DNA of 56,391 bases from Mesorhizobium sp. B2-7-1 (GCF_006440735.1 NZ_VFUA01000032.1:1-56391), one strand, 5' to 3'. Shown: positions 7,763 through 17,991, numbered from the stretch's first letter. Made by a program: numbers and translations. Notes: generated by a model from the sequence alone, not told the origin.

Positions 7763-8557
7763 ATGAGTTTGTCCGCTACCATCGCTCCGCATCTTCCGTT
7801 CCTGCGCCGCTTCTCGCGGGCGGTATCGGGATCGCAGGAGAGCGGTGACGCGCTGGTCGCCGCGATGCTGGAAGCCATCATCGCCGACACCAATATTTTC
7901 CCCGAAGCCTCGAGCGACCGCATCGCGCTCTACAAGGTTTTCGCCAGATTGTTCACGTCCGTGGCCATCCGCGTGCCGCAGGAACAGGCGCAGACCGCCT
8001 GGGAGCAGCGGGCAGCAGCCAATCTGAACGCGCTCGCCCCCCTGCCGAGGCAGGCTTTCCTTCTGGTTGCCGTCGAAGGCTTCAGCGAGGACGAGGCGGC
8101 GGAAATCCTCGACGTCGACGAGGATGAGTTTTCGGAGCTGCTTGCCCAGGCGAGCAACGAAATTTCCCGCCAGGTCGCCACCGACGTGCTGATCATCGAG
8201 GACGAGCCGCTGATCGCCATGGACATCGAGGAGATGGTCGAAAGTCTCGGCCACCGCGTGGTCGGCACGGCGCGCACGCATGCCGAGGCGGTGGCCTTGT
8301 TCGGCAAGACGCGGCCGAAAATGGTCCTGGCCGACATCCAGCTCGCCGACGGCAGCTCGGGCATCGAGGCCGTGAACGAGATTTTGTCCTCGACGCCGGT
8401 GCCGGTGATCTTCATCACCGCCTTTCCGGAACGCCTGCTGACCGGCGAACGCCCCGAGCCGGCCTTCCTGGTCACCAAGCCTTTCAATCCCGACATGGTC
8501 AAGGCCCTGATCAGCCAGGCCCTGTTCTTCGACCGTCAGGCCAAAGCCGCCGCCTGA
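7763..8557 (+). CDS. phyR: General stress response anti-anti-sigma regulator PhyR
   Basis: A 264-residue protein. The N-terminal part (about residues 1-135) is a sigma-ECF mimic lacking DNA-binding function, with a region-4-like segment LAPLPRQAFLLVAVEGFSEDEAAEIL. The C-terminal receiver (about 141-255) has DVLIIEDEPLIAMD, phosphoacceptor Asp191 (LADIQL) and the lysine in LVTKPFNPD. When phosphorylated by HWE kinases it binds NepR and frees EcfG. The ATG at 7763 (MSLSATIAPH) is chosen because the open frame upstream starts inside the EcfG promoter and the protein aligns from here with known PhyR proteins. Confidence 0.95.
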   Translation: MSLSATIAPHLPFLRRFSRAVSGSQESGDALVAAMLEAIIADTNIFPEASSDRIALYKVFARLFTSVAIRVPQEQAQTAWEQRAAANLNALAPLPRQAFLLVAVEGFSEDEAAEILDVDEDEFSELLAQASNEISRQVATDVLIIEDEPLIAMDIEEMVESLGHRVVGTARTHAEAVALFGKTRPKMVLADIQLADGSSGIEAVNEILSSTPVPVIFITAFPERLLTGERPEPAFLVTKPFNPDMVKALISQALFFDRQAKAAA

Positions 8558-8674
8558 TCCCTGTCGAAGTTTAGCCCGTCGAGCGTCATGCGAGGCCTTT
8601 GCGCCGCGCGTGACGCTTGGCTGCTTGCGGTCTGAAAAGCCCCTTCAAGGGGATCGTCTTTTTCGGCAAATGGT

Positions 8675-8699
8675 GGAACAAACGACACCGAGCCACGTT
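8675..8699 (+). promoter_or_regulatory. EcfG-type promoter of the DUF1328 gene
   Basis: GGAAC (8675-8679), 16-base spacer, CGTT (8696-8699), 29 bp before the start codon at 8729. Confidence 0.82.
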
Positions 8700-8728
8700 C
8701 TTTTCCCGACGCAAGAAGGAGACGCATC

Positions 8729-8893
8729 ATGCTGTACTGGGCGCTCGTATTTCTCGTAGTTGCGATCATCGCCGGCGCGCTTGGGTTCGGCGGCATCGCC
8801 GGCACATCGGCAGGCATCGCGCAGATACTGTTCTTCATCTTCCTCGCCTTCCTGGTGATTTCGCTCATCGCGGGTCTCTTCAGGAGAGCCTGA
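8729..8893 (+). CDS. DUF1328 small membrane protein
   Basis: A 54-residue hydrophobic protein that begins [20 protein letters not shown], followed by [15 protein letters not shown] and ending LIAGLFRRA. This is the typical DUF1328/YtjA family pattern, with two transmembrane helices. A ribosome site (aaggaga) precedes the ATG. It is below common length cut-offs and easily overlooked. An EcfG promoter sits immediately upstream, consistent with frequent induction of such peptides in stress and stationary phase. Its function is unknown. Confidence 0.9.
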   Translation: MLYWALVFLVVAIIAGALGFGGIAGTSAGIAQILFFIFLAFLVISLIAGLFRRA

Positions 8894-9030
8894 CCGCAAC
8901 ACTGGAAGCCGCACCCCTCAAACGGTTTCCAGCCACCGCCGGGCGGCGCCTTGAAAGAGCACCGTCCGGCGGACCGTTTTTGGCGGGTCGTTTTTGGAGA
9001 GCCCCGCGATTTCAGGACGTTGGCTCGCGC

Positions 9031-9055
9031 GGAACCAGTTGCGGATTGAGCCGTT
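9031..9055 (+). promoter_or_regulatory. EcfG-type promoter of the PAS-HWE kinase
   Basis: GGAAC (9031-9035), 16-base spacer, CGTT (9052-9055), 27 bp before the ATG at 9083. Confidence 0.8.
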
Positions 9056-9082
9056 CAAAGACGAAGTGCGGGAATATTTCCA

Positions 9083-10114
9083 ATGCCTTCCGAGGGTCCC
9101 ACGAAAGACAGGGCTGAAAAGCAGGACGGCGAAGTGATCGCGATGCATCCCGCGGAAAATGGAATGCAGCTGGGGCGGGCCCTGCTTCATGCTCTGCACA
9201 ATGCCGGGATTTCGGTGCTTTACCAGGATCGGCAGATGAAGACGGTCTGGGCGCGCAACATGAGAGCGCCGTGGGCGTCCGAAACCGCCGACGGCAAGGA
9301 TTTGCTTTCGCGGGCGCAGGCCGAACGCATACAAGCCGCCAAGCTCAAGGTGGTCGAATCCGGCAGCGCCGATCAGCTCGAGCTCAGCATTCCGGGAAGC
9401 CAGGGTGTCCGCTGGTTCCAGCTTTGGATCGATGCCGACCGCGGCGACGCCGGCGACGTCCTCGGCGTCGTCACCACCATGGTGGAGACGACGGAGCAGA
9501 AACGCCGCGAGCAGACGCTGAAGACATTGCTGCGCGAAGTCAGCCATCGATCGAAAAATCTCCTGGCCATCATCCAGAGCATCGCCACCCAGACCGGGCG
9601 CTATACGGAGACGCTCGGCGAGTTCCTGGCGCGGTTTCGTGGCCGGCTGCAATCGCTTGCGTCCTCGCAGGACCTGGTCACATCCTCCAACTGGCGAGGA
9701 GCGGCATTGCAGGAGCTCGTATCCGGCCAGGTCGGCCGCTACAGCAGCGATCTGGCCAACAGCCTGCGGTTCGTGGGTGAGAATCCCTATCTCAACCCCA
9801 ACGCCGCCCTGCATATCGGCCTGGCGATGCATGAGCTGGCCGTGAATTCCGTGAGCTATGGCGCGCTGTCCCGGCCCGACGGCCATGTCGAGGTGCGCGC
9901 CAGGCTCGAGGCCGAAGACGCAAGCGCGCCCAACCTTTTATTGATCTGGACGGAGGCGGTCGGCGACGCGCCGCGCAACGAGAAGCGCTTCGGCAGCGTG
10001 GCGCTGGAACGTGTCGTGCCGATGTCGCTGAACGGCTCCGCGACGCTGGAGATCGGCAAGGACCGCATGGAATACCGCCTCACCGTCCCGCACGGGAATT
10101 TCGAGACGGATTGA
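9083..10114 (+). CDS. PAS-HWE family sensor histidine kinase
   Basis: A 343-residue protein without membrane segments. A PAS-like sensor (about residues 35-140) ends with the linker VVTTMVETTEQKRREQTLKTLL. Next is the HWE/HisKA_2 phosphoacceptor REVSHRSKNLLAIIQSIATQT, with His about residue 155, and the ATP-binding N-box MHELAVNSVSYGALS. The usual GFG motif before the last helix is FGSVALERVV, somewhat divergent. The EcfG promoter 27 bp upstream means the kinase is induced by the pathway it probably feeds: HWE kinases are the known phosphodonors of PhyR. The alternative is a partner role for the single-domain regulator at 6370. Confidence 0.9.
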   Translation: MPSEGPTKDRAEKQDGEVIAMHPAENGMQLGRALLHALHNAGISVLYQDRQMKTVWARNMRAPWASETADGKDLLSRAQAERIQAAKLKVVESGSADQLELSIPGSQGVRWFQLWIDADRGDAGDVLGVVTTMVETTEQKRREQTLKTLLREVSHRSKNLLAIIQSIATQTGRYTETLGEFLARFRGRLQSLASSQDLVTSSNWRGAALQELVSGQVGRYSSDLANSLRFVGENPYLNPNAALHIGLAMHELAVNSVSYGALSRPDGHVEVRARLEAEDASAPNLLLIWTEAVGDAPRNEKRFGSVALERVVPMSLNGSATLEIGKDRMEYRLTVPHGNFETD

Positions 10115-10133
10115 TAGCACCGCCGATGGCGCG

Positions 10134-10205
10134 AGAGCAATTGCAGGACAAATGTGAAACAGTCAGGCTTGGCGGCTTCGCCATAGCCAGGCTCGGCGGC
10201 TTCGT
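10134..10205. repeat. Partial intergenic palindromic element (GCAATTCC family)
   Basis: Begins agagcaattgcagga and continues through gtgaaacagtcaggc into a ggcggcttcgccatagccaggctcggcggcttcg block. It resembles, with divergence, the elements at 23980-24053, 29471-29520 and 35468-35597. The distal inverted end is missing or diverged. Confidence 0.45.
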
Positions 10206-10221
10206 TCGCCGGATTCGGGTC

Positions 10222-10247
10222 GGAACGGAGCCTTGCCGGCAAAGGTT
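10222..10247 (+). promoter_or_regulatory. Possible EcfG promoter (weak match)
   Basis: GGAAC (10222-10226), 17-base spacer, GGTT (10244-10247). The -10 element has G in place of C. It lies 98 bp before the small membrane protein at 10346. Confidence 0.4.
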
Positions 10248-10345
10248 TTAACCGGCTGTTCACCATAAAGTCCGATCCTGTGCTCCCGGCTGACAATGCG
10301 CCGGAAACCCATCCGCGCCCGGCGCGCGACCTGGGAGACTGAACG

Positions 10346-10513
10346 ATGGTTGCCGACATGAACAGGCTGGAGCAGGCCGCCCGCGTCTCGATGAGCGGGT
10401 TCCAGGATGCCGAGCCGGCGCCGGCGCCGCGGTCATCCCATCTTTCGCTCCGGCTGGGCGCGATCGCGCTTCTGGCGGCAGTGGCCTTGACCGCGGCCTG
10501 GCAATTGTTCTGA
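10346..10513 (+). CDS. Small tail-anchored membrane protein
   Basis: A 55-residue protein. It has a hydrophilic N-terminus (MVADMNRLEQAARVSMSG), an Ala/Pro-rich linker and a single C-terminal transmembrane helix (LSLRLGAIALLAAVALTAAW). It is too short for usual ORF cut-offs. A weak EcfG-like promoter and the gene's position in the stress island suggest a stress-linked peptide. No family is recognised, and it could be a chance frame. Confidence 0.5.
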   Translation: MVADMNRLEQAARVSMSGFQDAEPAPAPRSSHLSLRLGAIALLAAVALTAAWQLF

Positions 10514-10584
10514 CCCCGCATGCGGCTTTGACGCCAAGACTTTAGCGCCGCCATTTCGCGCCGAGCGCCTCAGGCTCGGGCCCC

Positions 10585-10610
10585 GGAACTTTTGTTCGCC
10601 GAGAATCGTT
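10585..10610 (+). promoter_or_regulatory. EcfG-type promoter of the small Cys protein
   Basis: GGAAC (10585-10589), 17-base spacer, CGTT (10607-10610), 24 bp before the ATG at 10635. Confidence 0.75.
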
Positions 10611-10634
10611 GTTTGCGGCGAGAGGTTTGGAGCC

Positions 10635-10961
10635 ATGGAACACATCGTCGCATTGCTCTTCGTCGTCGGCTGTTCGAGCACGATGACCGACTGCCGGGAA
10701 CTCGAGGTGCCGGTCAGCGTCTTTGAAACCGCACAGGCATGTGTTGCCGAAAGGCCGTTCGCCCTCGGCGACCTGCAGGGCCAGGCGCCCCGCATCATCG
10801 GCAAGTGCCTCGCCGTCGATCCGGCGCTGGAGGACGATTACGACCAGATCGTCTGGAACGTGAAGTCCGACGGCACGCTGGCCGCATCCCTTGAGGTTTC
10901 CCGCACACTTCTCGCGTCAAACCGCGAGCACCCCGAAAAAGACTATGTTAGGCAACAGTAA
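10635..10961 (+). CDS. Small cysteine-containing protein, possibly exported
   Basis: A 108-residue protein. A short hydrophobic start (MEHIVALLFVVGCSS) could be an uncleaved or weak signal. Four cysteines (in GCSS, DCRE, ACVA and KCLA) suggest two disulfides outside the cytoplasm. The chain reads like a small rhizobial secreted protein, but I recognise no named family. Its own EcfG promoter ends 24 bp upstream. Confidence 0.7.
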   Translation: MEHIVALLFVVGCSSTMTDCRELEVPVSVFETAQACVAERPFALGDLQGQAPRIIGKCLAVDPALEDDYDQIVWNVKSDGTLAASLEVSRTLLASNREHPEKDYVRQQ

Positions 10962-11043
10962 AATCGAGCAGGCAAAGCAGGTTTTTTCATGCTAAATGAT
11001 TGCTGGCATTGCCAAAAGTGAGGACAAATTGAGGAGCAATTCT

Positions 11044-11289
11044 ATGCGGAAGATAATCATTGCCATGGTTGCCGTGGTCGCTGTCAGCGGTTGCACAACG
11101 ACCGAGCAGGACGTCGTCGGCGGCGGCCTGATCGGCGCCGGTGTGGGCGGCCTGGTCGGCGGCGGCAAGGGTGCGCTGATCGGCGCGGCCGTCGGTGCCG
11201 GGTCGGGCCTCCTGGTTCGCAACCTGCGCAACGGCTATTGCGTGTATCGCCACCGTGACGGCACGACCTACCGGGCCCGCTGCAACTAG
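11044..11289 (+). CDS. Glycine-zipper lipoprotein
   Basis: An 81-residue lipoprotein. The signal peptide MRKIIIAMVAVVAVSGC has a lipobox (VSGC), so the mature protein starts at Cys17. A glycine-zipper region (about residues 26-60, with GGGLIGAGVGGLVGG and GALIGAAVGAGSG repeats) follows. The end, GYCVYRHRDGTTYRARCN, is probably disulfide-linked. Related 17-kDa-antigen/OsmB-like lipoproteins sit in the outer membrane. A ribosome site (gaggag) precedes the ATG. I see no EcfG promoter. Confidence 0.85.
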   Translation: MRKIIIAMVAVVAVSGCTTTEQDVVGGGLIGAGVGGLVGGGKGALIGAAVGAGSGLLVRNLRNGYCVYRHRDGTTYRARCN

Positions 11290-11300
11290 TTCAGTACCGA

Positions 11301-11329
11301 AACCGGAGGCCGGCAGCCGGCCTCCGGTT
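11301..11329. terminator. Strong hairpin between convergent genes
   Basis: A 14-bp perfect inverted repeat: AACCGGAGGCCGGC, one base, then its complement. It lies between the glycine-zipper gene and the convergent kinase stop. There is only a short T-rich tail, so it may be a bidirectional, weak Rho-independent terminator. Confidence 0.65.
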
Positions 11330-11376
11330 CTTTGAGTCAGATCGCTGTTCCCCGCCACCAGCGAGTCTTGCGCCGC

Positions 11377-12999
11377 TCACACGGCCAGCGGGATTCTGAT
11401 TTCCACCTTCAATCCGTCGGCGTGGTAGTCGCGCGCGATCGTGCCGCGCAATTCGCGTGTGACATTGATATCTATCAATTTGGTGCCGAAGCCGGTCTTG
11501 ACCGGCGCTTCCAGTTCCTTCTGACCCGCTTCGCGCCAGTTCAGCACCAGCGTCCGCTCGCGGTCGCGGCCTTCGACGCTCCAGTCGACCTTGAGGGCGC
11601 CCACCGAATTGCCGGCCTCGCCATATTTGAGCGCGTTGGTGGCGAGCTCGTGAAAGGTCAACCCGAGCGCCTGCGTCGTCGTCTCGTCGAGCAGCACTTC
11701 CGGCCCTGACAACACGCCTTCGGGAAGGTCCTTGCCGAACACTTGCCCGAGCTCGATGCGCAGCAGGTCGCCGAGATCGGCCTTCTGCCAGCGCGAGCGC
11801 GTCAGCATGTCCTGGGATGCGGCCATGGCCTGGAGGCGCGCCGAGAATGAAGCCGAAAACTCCTTGACGTCGGTGGCTTGCGAGGCCGTCTGCCGCGCGA
11901 TCGCCAGCACGCGTGTGATCGAATTCTTGATCCGGTGCTTCATCTCCTGCAGGATCAGGTCCTTTTCCAGCAGGCTCTTTTCGGTCGCCTCGTGCAGCGC
12001 CGATTTCGCGTCATAGGCACGCTCCTGGTAGCGCGCCACCAAGGCGATGGCGCCGGCGAGCAGCAGGCCGAACAGCCCGAGCATCACCGGAATGGCGCGC
12101 GAGGACGGCGGCTCGAAGGCGCTTGTCGGCCTGAGCAGCAAGGTCCATGGGCGGCCCGCCACGACAATATCGCGGCGTGCCAGAAGCTTCGCGCCGATAC
12201 GTTCCTCCGGCGGAGCCTCCGAGCGGAAAAGCAGATTGCCGGCCTCGGGCTTGCCGTCATAGACCTCGATGTTGACCGGCAGCAGCGGCGAATGGCTGAG
12301 CGCGACCTGGAACAGGTCCTGAGCGCGGAAGGCGGCATAAAGAAAGCCGGCCGTGGTGGAGCGGCTTGCGTTGATCACCTCGGGCGCCGTTTCGACGTTC
12401 AGCCGCACGAAAACCAGGAACCCGGTGAAGGTCTGCGCCACGCCGGCGCCCTGACCGAGCTGGACCATGCCGCTCGCATGCTGCCGGTCGTCGGCCATCG
12501 CCTTTTCGATCGCTGCGCGCCGTACCGGCTCGGTGAACATGTCGAAGCCGATGATCGATTGGTTGGACGTATCGAGCGGCTCGAACAGCACGATCGGCGT
12601 GCGCCACTGCTCGGTCGTCGCGGGATAGATCGGGTGCGCCGACCCAAGGTCGTGCAGGATATCGCGTTCGACCGCCGCCTCGTCGCCGGTCTTGGCGAGC
12701 CTCAGGAAGCCGATGCCGCGCAGCCCCGCGAAATTGTCGTCGATGTCGAGCGCGGTGAAGAAGGCCTTGAATTCGCCACGGGTGATGTCGCCGTTGCGGG
12801 CGTCGAACAGCGCCTGCGTCGAACGCAGCAGCGACAGATGCAGGTCGATTCGGCTCTCGATGCGACCGAGCGCATCGTCGGCGGTGCCCTCGAACTTGAT
12901 CCGAGCCGCCTCCTGCGTCGCGAAATAGGCGAACCCTGCCATCGTCAGGCTGATCAGCGCAACGGCGACAAAGGCAACGATCGGAAAGAGCTTCTTCAA
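11377..12999 (-). CDS. CHASE-domain HWE sensor histidine kinase
   Basis: A 540-residue membrane kinase. Transmembrane helix 1 is at about residues 5-28. A periplasmic CHASE domain follows at about 40-260 (IESRIDLHLSLLRSTQALFD, then FFTALDIDDNFAGLRGIGFL), and helix 2 is at about 295-315. The cytoplasmic HWE/HisKA_2 domain begins EMKHRIKNSITRVLAIARQT with His near 355. The ATPase has N-box FHELATNALKYG and the W-x-E signature (NWREAG), followed by GFGTKLID. CHASE domains bind small extracellular ligands such as cytokinin-like molecules. Its position beside the PhyR island suggests it may feed the stress pathway, but no EcfG promoter is visible. Confidence 0.92.
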   Translation of the reverse strand: MKKLFPIVAFVAVALISLTMAGFAYFATQEAARIKFEGTADDALGRIESRIDLHLSLLRSTQALFDARNGDITRGEFKAFFTALDIDDNFAGLRGIGFLRLAKTGDEAAVERDILHDLGSAHPIYPATTEQWRTPIVLFEPLDTSNQSIIGFDMFTEPVRRAAIEKAMADDRQHASGMVQLGQGAGVAQTFTGFLVFVRLNVETAPEVINASRSTTAGFLYAAFRAQDLFQVALSHSPLLPVNIEVYDGKPEAGNLLFRSEAPPEERIGAKLLARRDIVVAGRPWTLLLRPTSAFEPPSSRAIPVMLGLFGLLLAGAIALVARYQERAYDAKSALHEATEKSLLEKDLILQEMKHRIKNSITRVLAIARQTASQATDVKEFSASFSARLQAMAASQDMLTRSRWQKADLGDLLRIELGQVFGKDLPEGVLSGPEVLLDETTTQALGLTFHELATNALKYGEAGNSVGALKVDWSVEGRDRERTLVLNWREAGQKELEAPVKTGFGTKLIDINVTRELRGTIARDYHADGLKVEIRIPLAV

Positions 13000-13129
13000 A
13001 TCTAAGATGCGGCCCGTGGACGGTCGCGACCTTTATGGGCAAGTCTCCGCGTCAACACAATGGCGCGGCCAAATCATCACCGGGGCTGGTACATCACGCA
13101 GTCGTCAATTAGCCGGCTATCTTTCTGGC

Positions 13130-13930
<801 letters not shown>

Positions 13931-13941
13931 GATCGTTCTCC

Positions 13942-15294
13942 TCAGACCCGCTTGCGATAGATGGTGTCGAGCCACACCGCGACGACCAGCACGGCGCCGA
14001 CGACGATGCTCTGCAGCGGCGAATCGACGCCGAGCAGCACCATGCCGGACTGCAGCGACTGCATCAGCAGCGCGCCGAGCATGGCGCCGAGCACGGTGCC
14101 GGAACCGCCGGCGAGCGAGGTGCCGCCGATGACGGCCGCGGCGATGACCAGAAGTTCGTCCAGCGTCCCCAGCACGTTTGTCGAGGAGTTCTGCCTGGCC
14201 GACGAGATCGCCGCCGCGATCGTCGCCAGCACGCCCATGATCATGAACACCTTCATGGTGATCCAGCGCGTGTTGATGCCGGCAAGATTGGCCGCTTCCG
14301 GATTGCCGCCGATGGCAAAGACATAGCGGCCGAAGCGCGTGCGCTTGGTGACGAAGGTCATGATCAGGCCGACGGCGACAGCCATCAGCACAGGTATGGC
14401 GATGCCATGCGCGATGAACAGCCCGCCTTCGGGCACGGTGATGTTGTTGGCGGCGGCGTAGCGGTTCACGATACCGATCGGCCACGGATAGGAATTGGCG
14501 AGCCACACCGCGCCCAGGATGACCGCGCAGGTGACCGTGGCGAGCAGCGTCTCGGCCCAGACCGGACGCAGCGGGAAGCGGAAGCGCTTGCGCTGCACAC
14601 GGCCGTTGAAATGCATGAAGATAACCGCCAGGCAGGCGACGATGCCGACCATCCAGCTCCATTTGGCGCCGATCGAGCCCGCCGGGCCGCCGCCCATCAG
14701 CTGGAACGTGGCGTCGAGCGGCGCCACCGTCTGACCGCTGGTGACCCACCACGCAGCGCCCCGCCACACCAGCAATCCGCCCAGCGTGACGATGAAGGCC
14801 GGCACTTCGAGATAGGCGATGATGAAGCCCTGGAAGGCGCCGATGATGAGGCCGAGCGCCAGGCCGATCAGCAATGCCAGAACCCAGATCCAGGGATTGC
14901 CCAGTTCAAGCCCGACGAAGCGAACCAGGAAATGCACCTGGGCAAAGCCCATGACCATGCCGATCACCCCCTCGGCCGATCCGACCGACAGGTCGATGTT
15001 GCGCATGACGATGACCAGCACCATGCCGGAGGCCATGATGGCCACGGCCGACGTCTGAACCGACAGGTTCCAGAGGTTGCGCGGCGTGAGGAAGGTGCGG
15101 CTGTCGAAGTCGAGCGGATTGACGCCAAGCCGCAGGCTGGAAATCACATGCAGCCCGATCCAGATCAGCAGCAGCGCGCCGATCATGCCGAGCATGCGGG
15201 TGTCGAGCTCGGTCGCCTTCAGGAACCGGGCGACAGCGCCGAGTTCCGACGCGCGCGCGGTGTCCGCCGGTTGCGTAGACGTCGTGTCGGTCAT
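13942..15294 (-). CDS. xylH: Sugar ABC transporter permease (XylH-type)
   Basis: A 450-residue CUT2-family permease with about ten hydrophobic helices. The conserved block is [20 protein letters not shown] (near residue 100) and later [26 protein letters not shown] (near 400). It is longer than RbsC-type permeases because of a long central loop (about 240-280), a feature of XylH proteins. It lies between xylF and xylG and is presumably transcribed from the xylF promoter through the hairpin at 15386-15413. Confidence 0.9.
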   Translation of the reverse strand: MTDTTSTQPADTARASELGAVARFLKATELDTRMLGMIGALLLIWIGLHVISSLRLGVNPLDFDSRTFLTPRNLWNLSVQTSAVAIMASGMVLVIVMRNIDLSVGSAEGVIGMVMGFAQVHFLVRFVGLELGNPWIWVLALLIGLALGLIIGAFQGFIIAYLEVPAFIVTLGGLLVWRGAAWWVTSGQTVAPLDATFQLMGGGPAGSIGAKWSWMVGIVACLAVIFMHFNGRVQRKRFRFPLRPVWAETLLATVTCAVILGAVWLANSYPWPIGIVNRYAAANNITVPEGGLFIAHGIAIPVLMAVAVGLIMTFVTKRTRFGRYVFAIGGNPEAANLAGINTRWITMKVFMIMGVLATIAAAISSARQNSSTNVLGTLDELLVIAAAVIGGTSLAGGSGTVLGAMLGALLMQSLQSGMVLLGVDSPLQSIVVGAVLVVAVWLDTIYRKRV

Positions 15295-15385
15295 GATATC
15301 CTCCCGCCGGCCTGCCGTCTGGCGCGGATGCCGGAACTCAGCCTAGAAGCTACCCGCCTGAGGCGGAACCGCAAATCTTTTTGAG

Positions 15386-15413
15386 AAAACGCCGCGGCCT
15401 TCAGGCCGCGGCG
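15386..15413 (-). terminator. Hairpin attenuator between xylF and xylH
   Basis: An 11-bp perfect stem (CGCCGCGGCCT and complement, 2-base gap) followed in the leftward direction by TTTTCTC. It probably ends or trims most xylF transcripts so that the binding protein exceeds the membrane components, a common arrangement in ABC operons. Confidence 0.7.
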
Positions 15414-15442
15414 CAAGGGCTTTGAACGATCGTCGGCAAAGC

Positions 15443-16483
15443 TTAGTTGCAGACCTTGACGCTGCCGGCGGGCACGCCCGCGCAGACTTCGTCCTTCTTG
15501 ATCCAGCCGGCGTCGATGACGACGTTGAGATTGTCCTTGGTGATCGCGATCGGGGTCAGGAACAGCGACTTGACGGTGTTGCCGCCAGGCGTCGTGAAGT
15601 CCTTGGCGCCGGCGATATCGCCCATCTTCTTGCCACCGGCGAGCTGCGAGGCGATCTCGGCGGCGTTCTTGCCGAGCTCGCGCGCGTCTTTCCACACCGA
15701 CACGGTCTGCGTGCCGAGCGCGATGCGGTTGAGCGCCGCGTGGTCGCCGTCCTGGCCGGAGACCGGAACGGTGCCGGCGAGACCCTGCGCCGTCAGCGCC
15801 GCGACGACGCCGCCGGCGGTGCCGTCATTGGCGGCCACGACCGCGTCGACCTTGTTGTCGTTGGCGGTCAGGAACTGCTCCATGTTCTTCTGCGCGTTGG
15901 CGGGCAGCCAGCCGTCGGTATAGGCCTCGCCGACATTCTTGATCTTGCCGCTGTCGATGGCTTCCTTCAGCACTTCCATGGAGCCCGAGAACAGGAAGTC
16001 GGCATTCGGATCCGAACCCGAGCCCTTGATGAAGACGTAGTTGCCCTCGGGCTTGGCCTTGAACACCTCGCGGGCCTGCATGCGGCCGACTTCCTTGTTG
16101 TCGAACGTCAGATAGAACACGTCCTTGTTCTCGATCAGGCGGTCGTAGCCGACGACCGGGATGCCCTCGTCGAGCGCCTTCTGCACCGCCGGGCCGATCG
16201 CCGAGGCATCCTGCGCCAGGATGATCAGCGAATTGGCGCCCTGCGAGATCAGGCTTTCGACGTCGGTCAGCTGCTTGCCCGGATTGGACTGCGCGTCGGC
16301 CGAGATATATTTGTCGCCGGCGGCCTCGATGGCGGCCTTCATCGCCGCTTCGTCGGTCTTCCAGCGCTCTTCCTGGAAATTCGACCACGAAACGCCGATC
16401 ACCTTGTCCTTCGCCTCGGCGACCGAGGCCAGCGTCAGCGACATGGCAACGCCCGCCAGAATGGCGGCTGCGAATTTCTTCAT
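15443..16483 (-). CDS. xylF: D-xylose-type substrate-binding protein
   Basis: A 346-residue periplasmic protein. The signal peptide is [24 protein letters not shown] (cleavage after AEA, about residue 24). The mature chain is a type I periplasmic-binding fold and matches E. coli XylF over its length. Landmarks are [70 protein letters not shown] and [19 protein letters not shown]. The Met at 16483 is chosen over an earlier Met because it begins the signal peptide and has a ggagg-like site. It heads the xylFHG operon, divergent from the ROK regulator. Confidence 0.92.
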   Translation of the reverse strand: MKKFAAAILAGVAMSLTLASVAEAKDKVIGVSWSNFQEERWKTDEAAMKAAIEAAGDKYISADAQSNPGKQLTDVESLISQGANSLIILAQDASAIGPAVQKALDEGIPVVGYDRLIENKDVFYLTFDNKEVGRMQAREVFKAKPEGNYVFIKGSGSDPNADFLFSGSMEVLKEAIDSGKIKNVGEAYTDGWLPANAQKNMEQFLTANDNKVDAVVAANDGTAGGVVAALTAQGLAGTVPVSGQDGDHAALNRIALGTQTVSVWKDARELGKNAAEIASQLAGGKKMGDIAGAKDFTTPGGNTVKSLFLTPIAITKDNLNVVIDAGWIKKDEVCAGVPAGSVKVCN

Positions 16484-16755
16484 GATATCCTCCCTGCGCC
16501 CCGTGTGGCGCGACCCAGACTGGCCCGAAGGCCGGCACAGAGGCTTTTTTTCGAGCCTCAAAAAAATAGTGATCCAGCAAAACGACGCTGTCAACTGCGA
16601 TTCTGATGGGTTTTGATGGGTCCGAGCATTTTTTTCGACATCCGCAATAAATAATGACATGGACCTTGGCTTCTGCCAGTATCGCTGGCGTGTCACCGGT
16701 AGGCCATGGCATCATCATCACAAGGCCGCGATGACCGGGAGGACGTGCGAGGACA
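16484..16755. promoter_or_regulatory. Divergent xylF/ROK control region
   Basis: 272 bp without a gene, AT-richer than its surroundings, with runs such as TCAAAAAAATAGTG near 16560 and CGCAATAAATAATGACATGG near 16645. The promoters for both directions and the ROK operator should be here. I could not define an operator with confidence. Confidence 0.5.
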
Positions 16756-17991
16756 ATGTCGGTCGGGATCCGCCACGACGATTTGCGCCGGCGCAACCGC
16801 GCCATGGTGATTTCGGCCGTGCGCCGCGCTGGCCAGCCCTCGCGGACGGAGATTGCCGCCACCACCGGGCTCAGCCACTCGACCATTTCGGCGATTTCCG
16901 CCGATCTGATCCATGAGGGCATTCTCACCGAAAGCAAGGCCAGCGAGCCGACGGCGTTGAAACGCGGCCGGCCGCAGATCGGCCTGGCGCAGAACCCCGA
17001 AGCCGCCGCGGTGCTGACCGTGGTGCTGTCGCTGAACTTCCTGTCGGTCGCCGTCATCGACTACGCCGGCCAGGTGATTGCCGAGGAACAGCAGCGCCTG
17101 GACACGCTTGTCATGCCCCGCGACGAGCTGATCGGCGAATGCGTTGCGATCGTCCGGCGCCGGCTGCAGGATCCCGACCTCGACCTGGGCAGCGTCGCCC
17201 GCATCGCCATGGGCATTCAAGGCATCACCGATTCCCATTCACGCGCCATGCTGTGGTCGCCGATCACGCCGCTGACCGACATTCCCTTCGCCGATATCCT
17301 CGAAAAGGAATTCGGCATCCCGGCCACAACGGAGAACGACTGCAACATGATGGCGGTGGCGCTGCAATGGCGCGATCCCGAGCGCTATCGCGACGACTTC
17401 ATCGCCATCCTGCTCTCGCATGGCATCGGCATGGGGCTGGTGCTGAAAGGCGCGCTGTTCACCGGCACGCATTCCTCGGGCGGCGAGTTCGGCCACATGA
17501 TCCATCGTCCGGGCGGCGCGCTTTGCCGCTGCGGCCGGCGCGGCTGCGTCGAGGCCTATGCCGGCAATTATGCGATCTGGCGCAGCGCCATGGGAATAAG
17601 CGAGGATGCCGCGCCAACCGACGTCGGCGACGCCGACATGCGCGCCCTTGCCGCAAAGGCCCGTCAGGAGGACGGCCCCGAACGGGAGGCTTATCGCCGG
17701 GCCGGCGAAGCGCTTGGCTTCGGTCTCGGCAGCCTGTTTGCCTTGATCGACCCGGCGCCCGTCGCCATGGTCGGCGTCAGCGCGGCCGCCTTCGACCTGA
17801 TCGAGCCGGCACTGAGGGAGGCGATCGCCCAGACCGCCGGCGGCCAGCACTCCAAATCGATCTCCTTCGACACCGAGCCGAACGAACTGCCGCTGATCCG
17901 TGAAGGCTGCGCCATGCGCGCGCTGACCTTCGTCGACCAGGAGATTTTCGCGCCGGGAGGCCAGGCGCGAGCGGGCAAGCACGTCGCCTGA
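16756..17991 (+). CDS. ROK-family repressor (XylR-type)
   Basis: A 411-residue protein. The N-terminal winged helix (about residues 10-70) contains SRTEIAATTGLSHSTISAISADLIHEGILTE. The ROK domain (about 85-400) has the metal-binding cluster GALCRCGRRGCVEAY after the glycine-rich HSSGGEFGHMIH. Family members with both parts are sugar-responsive repressors, whereas kinases of the family lack the HTH. Its position divergent from xylFHG suggests it represses that operon and responds to xylose or a derivative. It starts at an ATG overlapping no other gene. Confidence 0.88.
   Translation: MSVGIRHDDLRRRNRAMVISAVRRAGQPSRTEIAATTGLSHSTISAISADLIHEGILTESKASEPTALKRGRPQIGLAQNPEAAAVLTVVLSLNFLSVAVIDYAGQVIAEEQQRLDTLVMPRDELIGECVAIVRRRLQDPDLDLGSVARIAMGIQGITDSHSRAMLWSPITPLTDIPFADILEKEFGIPATTENDCNMMAVALQWRDPERYRDDFIAILLSHGIGMGLVLKGALFTGTHSSGGEFGHMIHRPGGALCRCGRRGCVEAYAGNYAIWRSAMGISEDAAPTDVGDADMRALAAKARQEDGPEREAYRRAGEALGFGLGSLFALIDPAPVAMVGVSAAAFDLIEPALREAIAQTAGGQHSKSISFDTEPNELPLIREGCAMRALTFVDQEIFAPGGQARAGKHVA

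Noticed and set aside
14350..14361. A third TGACGAAGGTCA match, inside xylH
   Set aside because: It is single, within coding sequence, with no 22-bp partner and no ATATTCG flank, so it is probably coincidence.
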